A DNA stretch of 64,000 nucleotides from Streptomyces sp. NBC_01210. GTDB taxonomy: Bacteria > Actinomycetota > Actinomycetes > Streptomycetales > Streptomycetaceae. Made by a program: the position numbers and the translations under genes. The stretch is taken from assembly GCF_036010325.1 (NCBI RefSeq), contig NZ_CP108549.1, forward strand, positions 6,200,001 through 6,264,000. Direction: 5' to 3'. A model generated the notes under the pieces. The model saw nothing but the letters and a program-made list of their open reading frames with translations, was not told the DNA's origin and did not search any database. This document shows positions 27,724 through 36,692 of this stretch, one piece after another (the first letter of the stretch is position 1; each line of letters starts with the position of its first letter).

Positions 27724-28140
27724 GTGAGCGATGATCAGACCCCCCGACCTGCCCGTCTGACCGCCGCGGCCGCGGTATCCGGTCTGGAGGGCCTGGCACT
27801 GGCCGCGGGCGGCGTCTACATGCTCGTGCTGGGGCTGCTCGGCCGGCCTGACAGTCCCTCGCAGGCGGAGATGGGCGGAGTGACACTTATCGCACTCGGC
27901 GCGATCCCGCTGATCGCGGCGAGGGGGCTTCTGCTGCGGCGCAGCTGGAGCCGGGGTCCGGCGATCATCACGCACCTGATGGCGCTGATCCCGTCGTGGA
28001 CGCTGCTGCGTTCGTCGGCCGGGCTGATCCCGCTCGGCATCGTGCTGGCGCTGGTCGCTTTGACCGGCCTGGTGCTGCTGGTCAACCCGACGACGACAGA
28101 AGCGCTGGGCATCCGGGGCGGCGCGGCGCGGGACGCGTAG
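27724..28140 (+). CDS. Four-helix integral membrane protein, unknown function
   Basis: 138 residues from GTG 27724. Four hydrophobic segments (about 18-40, 50-70, 78-95 and 105-125) follow a charged N-terminus (S-D-D-Q-T-P-R-P-A-R). It is conserved between the lipid kinase and sigH in Streptomyces as I recall. No functional motif seen. The frame upstream of 27724 overlaps the kinase gene and is not expected to be translated. Confidence 0.7.
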   Translation: MSDDQTPRPARLTAAAAVSGLEGLALAAGGVYMLVLGLLGRPDSPSQAEMGGVTLIALGAIPLIAARGLLLRRSWSRGPAIITHLMALIPSWTLLRSSAGLIPLGIVLALVALTGLVLLVNPTTTEALGIRGGAARDA

Positions 28141-28149
28141 CGGTACGGG

Positions 28150-28590
28150 GTCTTTCCCACCCACCCGCCCTTGATGTTGTGAGGGGGCACGGTGCCCCGC
28201 GCCTCCGCGAGGCGGCGCCGGCGGGGGCGTTGGTTGTTGTCGGGGAGGGTCCAAGCACTGTGGGAATCGCCGGCTTCGCGGCGCGCGCCGGAGGTCCGAC
28301 CGTCGGCGGTCCTGAGTCGGCCTGGGCCGGACCGGGCGGTGTGGGACGCCCGGCGGGTGCGGGATCTCTCCCGTCCGCCCGCCCTTGATGTTGTGAGGGG
28401 GACACGGTGCCCCGCGCCCCCGCGCCCCCGCGAGGCGGCGCCGGCGGGGGGTGCTGGTCCTTGTCGGGGACAGGTCCACGCCCGGTGGGAATCGCCGGCT
28501 TCGCGGCGCGCGCCGGAACTCCGATCGGGGGTGGTCCTGAGTCGGCCGGGGCCGGACCGGGCGTTTCGGGGCGGGAGCGCCGTGCTTCGC
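28150..28590. repeat. Tandem duplication of a roughly 214-225 bp non-coding unit
   Basis: The segments starting near 28157 and 28371 repeat in order: a CCCTTGATGTTGTGAGGGG block (period 214), a GCGAGGCGGCGCCGGCGGGG block, an exact 30-nt G-A-A-T-C-G-C-C-G-G-C-T-T-C-G-C-G-G-containing block (28262 and 28487, period 225) and G-G-C-C-G-G-A-C-C-G-G-G-C-G. The period changes because of an indel in a CCCCCGCG run. This fills most of the gap 28141-28674, which has no gene. Confidence 0.8.
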
Positions 28591-28674
28591 GGCGTGGATG
28601 CTCCGCCGCCGGGGCGTTGGGCCGGACCGGGCGCTTCGGCGCGCGCGCCCCGCGCCGGGCGGCCCCGGCCGTCC

Positions 28675-29625
28675 CTACTCCTCCACCAGCAGCTTCTCGC
28701 GCAGCTGGGCCAGGGTGCGGGCCAGCAGGCGGGAGACGTGCATCTGGGAGATGCCGACCTCCTGCGCGATCTGCGACTGCGTCATGTTGCCGAAGAACCT
28801 CAGCAGCAGGATCCGCTTCTCGCGCGGCGGCAGGTCCTCCAGCAGCGGCTTCAGCGACTCGCGGTATTCGACGCCCTCGAGGGCCTCGTCCTCCGCGCCC
28901 AGCGTGTCCGCCACCGCCGGGGACTCGTCGTCCGTGTCGGGGACGTCCAGGGACAGCGTGGAGTACGCGTTCGCGGACTCCAGGCCCTCCAGGACCTCCT
29001 CCTCCGAGATGCCCAGGCGTTCCGCCAGCTCGTGCACCGTCGGGGAGCGGCCGTGCTGCTGGGAGAGCTCCGCCGTCGCCGTGGTCAGGGCGAGCCGCAG
29101 CTCCTGCAGGCGGCGCGGTACCCGTACCGCCCAGCCCTTGTCGCGGAAGTGGCGCTTGATCTCGCCGACGACCGTGGGCGTCGCATACGTCGAGAACTCG
29201 ACGCCCCGCTCCGGATCGAACCGGTCCACCGACTTGATCAGACCGATCGTCGCGACCTGCGTCAGATCGTCCAGCGGCTCGCCGCGATTACGGAAGCGGC
29301 GCGCCAGGTGCTCGACGAGCGGCAGGTGCATCCGCACCAGCTGGTTGCGCAGCTCCGCCCGCTCCGGCGAGCCGTCGGGCAGCTTGCGCAGCTCGATGAA
29401 CATCGCCCGCGCACCGCTGCGGTCATGTGGATCGTGCTGCTTCTCGTGCACGTGCTCGCTCATACGGTCCGCCCGCTCTGCCTGCGCCTGCTCCGCCGCG
29501 GCCGTCTGGCCGTCAAGTCCGTCCTCCGGGTGCGGCCGCGCCTCCTGCTCCGGGATGTCAGTCGGCGCGCTCAGCATCCGGGGTCCGCGCTCCTCGTCCT
29601 GCACCGGACCGCCCCCGTCCCTCAC
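28675..29625 (-). CDS. sigH: Stress/developmental sigma factor SigH (SigB/F/G family)
   Basis: 316 residues. Sigma-70 regions 2 (L-D-D-L-T-Q-V-A-T-I-G-L-I-K-S-V-D-R-F-D), 3 and 4 (S-Q-I-A-Q-E-V-G-I-S-Q-M-H-V-S-R-L-L) are clear, and region 1.1 is absent. S. coelicolor SigH drives osmotic-stress and sporulation genes and is made as several isoforms. In-frame ATG codons at residues 17 and 55 here could serve as internal starts. The start at 29625 overlaps the ushX stop (ATGA). Confidence 0.93.
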   Translation of the reverse strand: MRDGGGPVQDEERGPRMLSAPTDIPEQEARPHPEDGLDGQTAAAEQAQAERADRMSEHVHEKQHDPHDRSGARAMFIELRKLPDGSPERAELRNQLVRMHLPLVEHLARRFRNRGEPLDDLTQVATIGLIKSVDRFDPERGVEFSTYATPTVVGEIKRHFRDKGWAVRVPRRLQELRLALTTATAELSQQHGRSPTVHELAERLGISEEEVLEGLESANAYSTLSLDVPDTDDESPAVADTLGAEDEALEGVEYRESLKPLLEDLPPREKRILLLRFFGNMTQSQIAQEVGISQMHVSRLLARTLAQLREKLLVEE

Positions 29626-30047
29626 GCCGGCCCGGGTCCCGCGCCGCGCTGTTTGTACAGGCTGATGGAGACCGTACGGTCGTCCGCGACCGTGGAGTCG
29701 ACCTTGCCCGCCAGTGCCGACAGCACCGTCCAGGCAAAGGTGTCACGCTCCGGCGCGCGACCGTCGGTCGTCGGCGCCGAGACCGTGACCTCGAGCGAGT
29801 CGTCGACGAGCCGGAACACGCAGCTGAGAACGGAGCCGGGCACAGCCTGCTGCAGCAGAATCGCGCACGCCTCGTCAACCGCGATCCGCAGATCCTCGAT
29901 CTCGTCGAGGGTGAAGTCCAAGCGCGCTGCGAGGCCGGCCGTGGCCGTACGCAGCACGGACAGGTAGGCACCCGCAGCGGGCAGCCGGACTTCCACGAAG
30001 TCCTGGGTCCCGGGCTCGCCTGCGATCTGGGACACCCTCACCTCCAA
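29622..30047 (-). CDS. ushX: Anti-sigma factor UshX/PrsH (HATPase_c, RsbW-like)
   Basis: 141 residues. A GHKL ATPase-type fold with the N-box helix E-I-E-D-L-R-I-A-V-D-E-A-C-A and a late D-D-R-T-V-S-I-S-L strand, typical of SpoIIAB/RsbW-like kinases that sequester SigB-type factors. It is directly upstream of and overlapping sigH, the arrangement described for ushX-sigH in S. coelicolor. Confidence 0.9.
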   Translation of the reverse strand: MEVRVSQIAGEPGTQDFVEVRLPAAGAYLSVLRTATAGLAARLDFTLDEIEDLRIAVDEACAILLQQAVPGSVLSCVFRLVDDSLEVTVSAPTTDGRAPERDTFAWTVLSALAGKVDSTVADDRTVSISLYKQRGAGPGPA

Positions 30048-30277
30048 GGTGGCACAAGCTCTTTCGGGGCTAAGGGAGGGGAGATCCCGAAGCCGTCGCT
30101 ACGCATTTGTACGTAGCCGGTACTGGCCCGGCGACGCTATCGCGATCCATGGTGCCCTGTCGCCGGGACCCCCAGTCGATGACTGTCACTCATGGTAAGC
30201 ATATGAGTACACACAGTGGCTAGAGGTCTGCGGCGCCCAATTGCGAGGACCCAGCGGAGGGTTGACGTACCCACGCG

Positions 30278-30538
30278 TCAGACGATCGAACCGTCGACGA
30301 AGCACCAGCGCCAGACGGCTCCCGGCTCGAAGCTCCGCATCACCGCGTGCCCGCTCTCCTGGAAATGCGCTTCGGCGTGCTGGTGGGGCGAGGAGTTGCA
30401 GCAGCCCACGTGGCCGCAGACCAGGCAGAGCCGCAGCTGTACGGGGTGGCTGCCGTTCGCCAGACACCCCGGGCACGTCTCGCTCAGCGGAGCAGGTTCG
30501 GGGTGCGGCAGTTTTCGTACATGCGGGCACTCGCTCAT
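30278..30538 (-). CDS. UBP-type zinc finger protein
   Basis: 86 residues almost entirely a ZnF-UBP domain: C-P-H near the N-terminus, C-P-G-C, C-L-V-C-G-H-V-G-C-C and a late H-A-E-A-H-F pattern of Cys/His ligands, with W-R-W-C-F-V-D near the end. In eukaryotes this finger binds ubiquitin C-termini; the bacterial role is unknown. It is divergent from the CPA1 antiporter gene, a common pairing in actinobacteria. Confidence 0.85.
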   Translation of the reverse strand: MSECPHVRKLPHPEPAPLSETCPGCLANGSHPVQLRLCLVCGHVGCCNSSPHQHAEAHFQESGHAVMRSFEPGAVWRWCFVDGSIV

Positions 30539-30593
30539 GATTGCCAGACTACGACGCGGCCCTGGGGCGTCGTGCGGACATGAGGAGGCGAAA

Positions 30594-32192
30594 GTGGACG
30601 TACTGCCGCTGGTGGCACTGATCGCGGCCAGCGCCGCGATCGCCGGGGCGGCCCGCCGGACTCCGGTGCCGGCACCGCTGCTGCTGGTGACGGCGGGGCT
30701 GATCGCCGCGTACGTGCCGGGGGTGCCCGACTACACGCTCAACCCGAACATCGTGCTGCCGCTGGTGCTGCCGCCGCTGCTGTACAAGGCCGCGGTCGAC
30801 AGTTCGTACCTCGACCTCCGGGCGAATCTGCGGCCCGTCGCGCTGCTCTCGGTCGGCTATGTCCTCTTTGCGACCGTCGCGGTCGGTTACCTCGCCTTTC
30901 TGCTGGTGCCGGACCTGCCACTGACCGCGGCGCTGGTGCTCGGCGCGGTGATCGCGCCGCCGGACGCGGTCGCCGCGACCGCGATCGCCCGCAGGCTGGG
31001 CCTGCCGAGCCGGATCACCACGATTCTGCAGGGCGAGTCCCTGGTGAACGACGCGACCGCGATCACCGCGTTCAGGGTGGCGCTGGCCGCGGCGGTCGGC
31101 GAGGGCGCGAGCTGGGCCGGCGGCATCGAGGAGTTCGTGCTGGCTTCGGTCGGCGGAGTCGTCGTCGGCCTGGTGCTGATGGTGCCGATCCACTGGCTGC
31201 GTACGCATCTCAAGGAAGCGCTGCTGCAGAACACGCTCTCGCTGCTCATCCCGTTCGTCGCGTACGCGGCGGCCGAGCAGGTCGGGGCGTCCGGAGTGCT
31301 CGCCGTGGTCGTCGTCGCGCTCTATCTCGGGCACCGCTACTGGCAGGTCGACTTCGCGACCCGGCTGCAGGAGGAGGCGGTCTGGAAGATGGTCGCGTTC
31401 ATCCTCGAGTCCGCGGTCTTCGCGCTGATCGGACTGCAACTGCCGTACGTACTCAAGGGTCTCGGAGGGTACGGCGTCGGCGAATCGCTCTGGTACGCCT
31501 TCGGGGTCTTCGTCGCCGTGGTCGTGGTGCGGTTCGTCTGGGTCTTCCCGGCGACATTCCTGCCGCGCTGCCTGTCGAAACGGATCAGGGAGCGCGAGCC
31601 GGACACCAACTGGACCGCGCCGGTGGTGGTGGGCTGGGCCGGGATGCGAGGCGTCGTCTCGCTGGCGATCGCCTTCTCCATCCCGTTGACGACGGCGGAC
31701 GGCGAGCCCTTCCCGGCGCGGAACCTGGTCCTCTTCCTGACCTTCACGACGGTGATCTCGACGCTGGTGGTGCAGGGGCTCACGCTGCCGGCGCTGATCC
31801 GGGCGCTGAAGCTGCCCGGCCGCGACCGGTACGCCGAGACGCTGGCCGAGGCACAGGCCCAGAGCGAGGCCTCGCAAGCGGCGGAGGTGCGGCTGAACGA
31901 GCTGCTGGAGGACGAGCGGAACGCCCTGCCGCCGCCGCTGGCCGACCGGCTGCGGACCGTGATGGAGCGGCGGCGGAACTCGGTCTGGGAGCGGCTCGGT
32001 ACGGTGAACGAGGTGACCGGCGAGTCGGCGGACGACACCTACCGGCGGTTGGCGCGGGAGATGATCGACGCCGAGCGCGAGGTCTTCGTACAGCTGCGGG
32101 ACCAGCGGCGGATCGATGACGAGATGATGCGTACGCTGCTGCGTCGGCTGGATCTGGAGGAGGCGGCGGCCTACCGCGAGGAATCGTCCTGA
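30594..32192 (+). CDS. Na+/H+ antiporter, CPA1 family
   Basis: 532 residues from GTG 30594 with GAGGAGG upstream. About 12 TM helices. Ion-binding motifs: A-P-P-D-A-V-A-A-T and G-E-S-L-V-N-D-A-T-A-I (N-D pair), plus G-W-A-G-M-R-G-V-V-S in the later half. A soluble charged tail of about 110 residues (E-A-Q-A-Q-S-E-A-S-Q) may be regulatory. Exports Na+ or K+ against H+. Its last 22 nt overlap the convergent deaminase gene. Confidence 0.9.
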   Translation: MDVLPLVALIAASAAIAGAARRTPVPAPLLLVTAGLIAAYVPGVPDYTLNPNIVLPLVLPPLLYKAAVDSSYLDLRANLRPVALLSVGYVLFATVAVGYLAFLLVPDLPLTAALVLGAVIAPPDAVAATAIARRLGLPSRITTILQGESLVNDATAITAFRVALAAAVGEGASWAGGIEEFVLASVGGVVVGLVLMVPIHWLRTHLKEALLQNTLSLLIPFVAYAAAEQVGASGVLAVVVVALYLGHRYWQVDFATRLQEEAVWKMVAFILESAVFALIGLQLPYVLKGLGGYGVGESLWYAFGVFVAVVVVRFVWVFPATFLPRCLSKRIREREPDTNWTAPVVVGWAGMRGVVSLAIAFSIPLTTADGEPFPARNLVLFLTFTTVISTLVVQGLTLPALIRALKLPGRDRYAETLAEAQAQSEASQAAEVRLNELLEDERNALPPPLADRLRTVMERRRNSVWERLGTVNEVTGESADDTYRRLAREMIDAEREVFVQLRDQRRIDDEMMRTLLRRLDLEEAAAYREESS

Positions 32193-33181
32193 CCGGTGAT
32201 GACGGCGGCGACGGTGGTGCCGGGCGGGAAGGCGCCCTCGGCGGCGAGCGCGGTGAGGCCGTACAGCATCTTGGCGACGTAGACGCGCTCGACGGGCAGC
32301 CCGTGGCGGGCCTCGAAGTCCGCGGCGAAGGCGTCCAGCCCGGGGGTGGTACGGGCGTATCCACCGAAGTGGAAGCGCTCGTCGAGGGACCAGTTCCCGG
32401 CGGGGCCGCCGAACGCCTCCCGCTGGAGGGCGCGTATGGAGTCGCCGAGGAAGCCGCCCCTGAGGACGGGGAACCCGATGGCGCGCCCGCCCGGCCCGAG
32501 GCCGGCGGCGAGTCCGGCGAGGGTCCCACCGGTCCCGCAGGCAACGGCGATGACGTCCGCGACGTCGCGGAGCTCGTGGCCGAGGGCGGTGCAGCCCTGG
32601 GCGGCGAGGGCGTTGCTGCCGCCTTCCGGGACGACGTAGATGTCCCCGGCCCCGCCCCGTCCCGAACCGGCGGCCCCTCCTCCTGCGAAACGCTGCTCCA
32701 TCGACTCCGCCGCAGCCGTCAGGATGCGCTCCCGCACCTCCGGGGCGTCCTTCCCGCGGTACGCCGCACGGTCCACGAAATGCAGGTGCATACCGTCCGC
32801 CGCGCACCGGGACAGCGAGGGGTTCAAGGGGCGCGAGGCCAGTTCGTCGCCGCGGACTATGCCGATCGTCGCGAAGCCCAGCAGCCGGCCTGCGGCCGCC
32901 GTAGCACGCAGGTGGTTGGAGTACGCGCCGCCGAACGTCAGGAGCGGCCGGCCGGCCGCCGCGTGCAGGTTCGGGGCGAGTTTGCGCCACTTGTTGCCCG
33001 GAGGGTACAGCTCCACTGGTCCAAGCGCATCGGTGTCCCAGTCCAGCGACGAGTGAATGAGATCGTCCCGCTTGAGAAGGAGCCGCACGCCTCGGCGGGC
33101 AAACCGCTCGTCCCGGACCTCCTGCAAGGGGGAGGGCGGTCGGGGAGCAAGCGCGGTGGCGAGATCTACGGGGTGGTTCAC
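32171..33181 (-). CDS. ACC deaminase / D-cysteine desulfhydrase family PLP enzyme, rebuilt across an integration junction
   Basis: 336 residues. A fold type II PLP enzyme: the P-P-G-N-K-W-R-K-L segment carries the Schiff-base Lys, and G-G-A-Y-S-N-H, V-P-E-G-G-S-N-A-L and the phosphate loop A-C-G-T-G-G-T follow. It would act on D-cysteine or 1-aminocyclopropane-1-carboxylate. The first 60 residues lie inside the integrative element (33000-33181). The remainder is host sequence, and about 15 extra residues (S-L-D-W-D-T-D-A-L-G-P-V-E-L-Y) sit at the junction just before the catalytic block. The GTG start overlaps the stop of the element's XRE gene (GTGA), so translation is coupled to it. Confidence 0.82.
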   Translation of the reverse strand: MNHPVDLATALAPRPPSPLQEVRDERFARRGVRLLLKRDDLIHSSLDWDTDALGPVELYPPGNKWRKLAPNLHAAAGRPLLTFGGAYSNHLRATAAAGRLLGFATIGIVRGDELASRPLNPSLSRCAADGMHLHFVDRAAYRGKDAPEVRERILTAAAESMEQRFAGGGAAGSGRGGAGDIYVVPEGGSNALAAQGCTALGHELRDVADVIAVACGTGGTLAGLAAGLGPGGRAIGFPVLRGGFLGDSIRALQREAFGGPAGNWSLDERFHFGGYARTTPGLDAFAADFEARHGLPVERVYVAKMLYGLTALAAEGAFPPGTTVAAVITGQDDSSR

Positions 33182-33942
33182 CCGTCCATTGTGGCTACTG
33201 GAACGGCACGGCTCCACAGCTCCTCGGCGTGCTCAGCGAACCGGTCGAACATCCCCCCGTCACCTTGGCGGCGCAGATGCAACAGCGGCGAGTCGTGGCC
33301 CACGAGCCTGGCCAGATGCGGCGTCACGAGGGCGTCGCGGTCGAATCGGAACACCGACAGGGACACATGGTTCACAGCGTCCTCAGCGCTGCTGTAGCGC
33401 GCCTCCAACCCAGGCAGGGTGCCCAATCGGTCCAGGTGCTCCATGGTGATCCGGATACGGGTGGAGACACTCAGGGCCACGTCCTCGATCGCCTCACGCT
33501 GCCTGGTGACGTCGCCGGTGGGGTCGCCCACCAGTACCCTCACCCGACACCCGGACTCGGACTTGCGGCGGATCGTCTCGCCGAACTGGGGGACCTGGGT
33601 CCAGAAGAAGTAGTTCGTGTACCCGGCGAGGAACAGTTCCTCGGTGGCGCCCTCGACAAGGTCAGCCCACACCGTGGATGGGCAGGCGGACCGATACGGG
33701 TACGAGTGGACGAGCTCGCGGTCATTGCCGGTCTTGATCCGGTCCTTCACTGCCTGGGGCCACAACATCTCTTCATCGACTCCCAACGCCCGGCAGGCGT
33801 CCTCACGGTTGCTTGCGTGCGGTACCAGTTCGGCGTCCGCCAACCACCGTTCCACGGTCTTGCTCGTGACCCCTACCCGGGCCGCAAGTTTCCGGGACGT
33901 GAGACCGGCATCCGCCATAGCTGATCGTAGGGCGACGTTCAA
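33178..33942 (-). CDS. XRE-family regulator with C-terminal effector-like domain
   Basis: 254 residues from a TTG at 33942 behind GAGGGGGAAG. N-terminal HTH (L-T-S-R-K-L-A-A-R-V-G-V-T-S-K-T-V-E-R-W-L, about 10-35). The C-terminal 150 residues (L-F-L-A-G-Y-T-N-Y-F-F-W, V-R-V-L-V-G-D-P-T-G-D) have a phospholipase-D-like feel but no complete H-K-D motif. The family is common in Streptomyces, often next to small ORFs like those upstream here. It shares GTGA with the deaminase start, so it is co-translated with the rebuilt enzyme and may control it. The long in-frame upstream extension is not credible. Confidence 0.75.
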   Translation of the reverse strand: MNVALRSAMADAGLTSRKLAARVGVTSKTVERWLADAELVPHASNREDACRALGVDEEMLWPQAVKDRIKTGNDRELVHSYPYRSACPSTVWADLVEGATEELFLAGYTNYFFWTQVPQFGETIRRKSESGCRVRVLVGDPTGDVTRQREAIEDVALSVSTRIRITMEHLDRLGTLPGLEARYSSAEDAVNHVSLSVFRFDRDALVTPHLARLVGHDSPLLHLRRQGDGGMFDRFAEHAEELWSRAVPVATMDG

Positions 33943-34049
33943 GACTTCCCCCTCAGACGTTTGGGCCGTTTCGACGGTACGCCTGGAACGGCCCAACTGT
34001 CCGCTGCACGGCGGCAGATACGTCCGGAATGGCGAGTCACGATCGGCGT

Positions 34050-34259
34050 ATGAATCAGCAGCCGACGACGATGCAGGGACCCGTGCACCTGATGATGCCT
34101 GCCGATCCTCCCGAACCTGCCAAGGGCTGTGGGGTCTGCGCGGCTCTGGTGAAGCAACGCCAGGAAGCCCAATCCACGGGTGATGGGTCCGCTGCATCGG
34201 ACTGCAATGTCGAGTTAGCCGCCCACCCCAAACACCGGAAGGCAAAGGGACAGAGGTGA
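34050..34259 (+). CDS. Small Cys-containing hypothetical protein
   Basis: 69 residues from ATG 34050 (ATG 34029 possible). Core G-C-G-V-C-A-A-L-V-K-Q-R followed by S-A-A-S-D-C-N-V-E-L, a pattern seen in small proteins adjacent to Streptomyces XRE regulators. It is divergent from the XRE gene, and its stop overlaps the next ORF. Function unknown. Confidence 0.6.
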   Translation: MNQQPTTMQGPVHLMMPADPPEPAKGCGVCAALVKQRQEAQSTGDGSAASDCNVELAAHPKHRKAKGQR

Positions 34260-34501
34260 TGGACATGCAGACGTGGAGAGACGGTCGCACGACGGCCGAT
34301 GACGCCACCAACGTACTCCGGGAGGCACTGGCCGCCCTCGGCGTCCCAGAGAGCACCTACAGGAGCATTCGCCCGATGGTCACTCACTCAGGGAAGCCGT
34401 ACGTCCATCTGGGCATGATCCGCGCCGAGCACGTGGAGCACATGGCGGAAGCGATCCGCAGCGCGGTCGCCCGACGCGACCCGTCTTCGGCCGGTTCCTA
34501 G
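34256..34501 (+). CDS. Small hypothetical protein of the XRE-associated pair
   Basis: 81 residues from GTG 34256, overlapping the preceding stop; ATG 34259 or 34265 are alternatives. It is helical and charged, with an A-L-A-A-L-G-V-P-E core and G-K-P-Y-V-H-L-G. No known domain. The coupled overlap suggests that the two small proteins are made together. Confidence 0.6.
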   Translation: MMDMQTWRDGRTTADDATNVLREALAALGVPESTYRSIRPMVTHSGKPYVHLGMIRAEHVEHMAEAIRSAVARRDPSSAGS

Positions 34502-34811
34502 GCGAACCCAGGGCCAGGCGGGGAGCGGTCGAGCCGGGCCCGAATCGAATCGGTCTAACTTTTCTCTACTTCACTCAAGGGCGCGCCTTCGGCGCGCCGG
34601 GCGGCCGTGGCGCCTCCGGCCGAGCTGCGGCGTAAACGCCGGTCTCGGCCGGGCGCCCGCCGCCCGGCAACCCGATCACGCCCGAGCCGTGCGAACGTCC
34701 ACCGTACGCATCGGCCCAACTCTCCTTCACTTGCTTCTACATGGCGCGCCGCTCGGTCCGGTCTCGTGTGGCTTGGGGCGGACGGCACCGCGAGGCTTTA
34801 GGCAGCCACCA

Positions 34812-34917
34812 TGGGGCGAGCCTCGAAGATCCGGGGGCCCATCGGGCCAAACGCGGGCATGGCAGGTGCCAGCCCGATTCGCCGGAGCAGCGTAAGGCCC
34901 CCGGATCTCTCGCCCCA
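34812..34917 (-). terminator. Large interrupted palindrome downstream of the recombinase
   Basis: TGGGGCGAG (34812-34820) pairs with CTCGCCCCA (34909-34917), and GATCCGGGGGCC (34828-34839) pairs with GGCCCCCGGATC (34896-34907), with a further hairpin-forming centre. It follows the recombinase stop on the minus strand and may be its terminator. The rest of 34502-34958 has no gene; a GGCGCGCC hairpin at 34580-34598 follows the small ORFs. Confidence 0.55.
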
Positions 34918-34958
34918 CGGCAGCTCCCGCCCAAAGCCCCACGGCGCCGGCCGCGTGC

Positions 34959-36601
34959 CTACGCTGCGAGCTCCGTCGACTCCGGCAGGTATCGCACGAC
35001 GCCGTCGATCCGACTCCGGTCGATCTTCAGCGGTTGCGGCTTCTCGCCCACCCAGTGGAAGCAGCACCGCATGAAGAGTTCGTACCAAGAGCTTTTGCTC
35101 CCCCGCCCACGCGAAGGCAGCAGCCGCACGGAGTGGAGTACCACCCGCAACAGCATTCGAGCCTGTTCCAGATCAGCAGCCTTCCAGGCGGCGTGAAGAC
35201 GATCAGTGTCAAACAAGATCGTCACGTCCATGGCGCTGTTGATCTCCGCCATCTCGGAGGATGCCGACTCAAGCTGTGCGACCACGGCCGCCCTCATCCC
35301 CTCGAACCGCTGCTGGCCCTCCGCCCCCGGGAACCGGTTCTGCACGTAGAACGCGTCATCCAGCGCTGTGAGACGAGCCCGCGCATTGTCGATTGCCGAC
35401 GCCAGCTCCGTGCAGCGCACATCCGACTCAGGGTCCATGTACGCCAGCCACCGGCGTGTGAGTTCCTGGAACACTGCGTGCGTTTCTTTGAACGACGCGA
35501 CCCGCGACAGGAAGGCCGACTCAAGGACGCTGTCCGCGTCCTTCACCAGTACCGTCATGCCCTCACATGCCGACCGGCCAAGGTTCACGCGCCGGTAGCA
35601 CCGGTATGCGGGGCCCGCCTTACACATGTTGCCGCCACAGCGACCGCACTTGAGCAGACCGGACAGGAGCGACTGAGCTTGTGGCTTGCCCCGCCGACCG
35701 GCCGCCATTGACGACGAGGTACGCGACCGCAGACCCGCCAGGATGCGCGCCCTTTCACCCACCGTGATCACGCCCTGCCCGACTCGGATCGTCTTGCCGT
35801 CCGGCCCGATGAACGGCTCATCACTCAGCCGCCAGCGTTCCCGTCCGCCTCGGTCCGTGTAGCGCTCATGAACGGCATGACGCCAGCCCACGCCGGTGAG
35901 TGAGCAAGTTGTGTGATCGTTGATGACCGCCACAGACCGCCCCGCCGAGTCCTCAACCCCTCCGCGTTCAGCTCATCCGCAATGGCGCCCGCTGCCTTGT
36001 TCGCCAGCAGCCCGTCAGCGATCCGGCGAGCCGTCTCGTACTCCTTGGGGTGGTGGTGCGTGGGCTTCTTGCCGCCCTTCTTCCCCTTGAGTACGCGCAG
36101 GCCATACGGCGGTTGACCACCAGGCCACGCACCCGTGATCTTCTTCTCCGCCTTCGTTGATCGCGTCCGCATGGACGTGTTGAAGGACTCGGCACGGGCC
36201 TGCTCAGCCAGCCAGGCGAACAACCCTCGATGCTGCGGAATGCTGCTGTCCAGTCCATCCATGTGCGCGACCAGGCGCGCGCCCTTGGCATCGAACTGAT
36301 CAAGCACCAAGCCGACCTGCCCCATGCCCCTGCGACTCAGCCGGTCGAGCTTCCAGACCAGGAGGTGGCCCACATTTCCGGCCAGCACGGCCGCTATCGC
36401 GTTGTCGAAGTCCTCGCGCTTGATGCCCGCCTTGAATGCGGACAGCTCTTCCTTCCAGACCTTGCGGACCGTCAGGCCCTCGCGTGCTGCTCGCTCCCGT
36501 AGATCACGTTCGTGCGCGATAAGTGTCGTCTTGTCGTCCTGCAACGTGCTGCGACGTAAGAACAGATCACACAGCTTGGCAGGATCTGCCGCTCTGCCCA
36601 T
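34959..36601 (-). pseudogene. Large serine recombinase/integrase with one frameshift
   Basis: The N-terminal part (ATG 36601 to about 35880) has the resolvase catalytic domain (L-R-R-S-T with the likely nucleophile Ser, L-V-W-K-L-D-R-L-S-R-R-G) and the recombinase domain. A second frame (about 35875 to 34959) supplies the rest, including the zinc ribbon C-G-R-C-G-G-N-M-C...C and a coiled-coil helix. The protein would run ...A-W-A-G-V-M-P-F / H-E-R-Y-T-D-R-G-G-R. A single missing C at about 35872 explains the break. It is either a genuine inactivating mutation or a sequencing error. Without the shift, the product would be about 545 residues, normal for phage-type integrases. Confidence 0.85.
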
Positions 36602-36692
36602 GAGTCCACCTTTGGTCAAGGTGTGACGGGCTGTCCATGGAGTTTCGCCCTAGGCCAACCCGACTAACACCAGTCGGCTTCTTCTCGGGGAG

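Noticed and set aside
28192..29967. 591-residue plus-strand ORF over the tandem repeat and sigH/ushX
   Set aside because: Shadow of the minus-strand sigma/anti-sigma operon; Arg/Pro/Ala rich, no start context.
34555..34788. 77-residue minus-strand ORF in the element
   Set aside because: Composition is random high-GC; no similarity pattern and it covers an evident hairpin.
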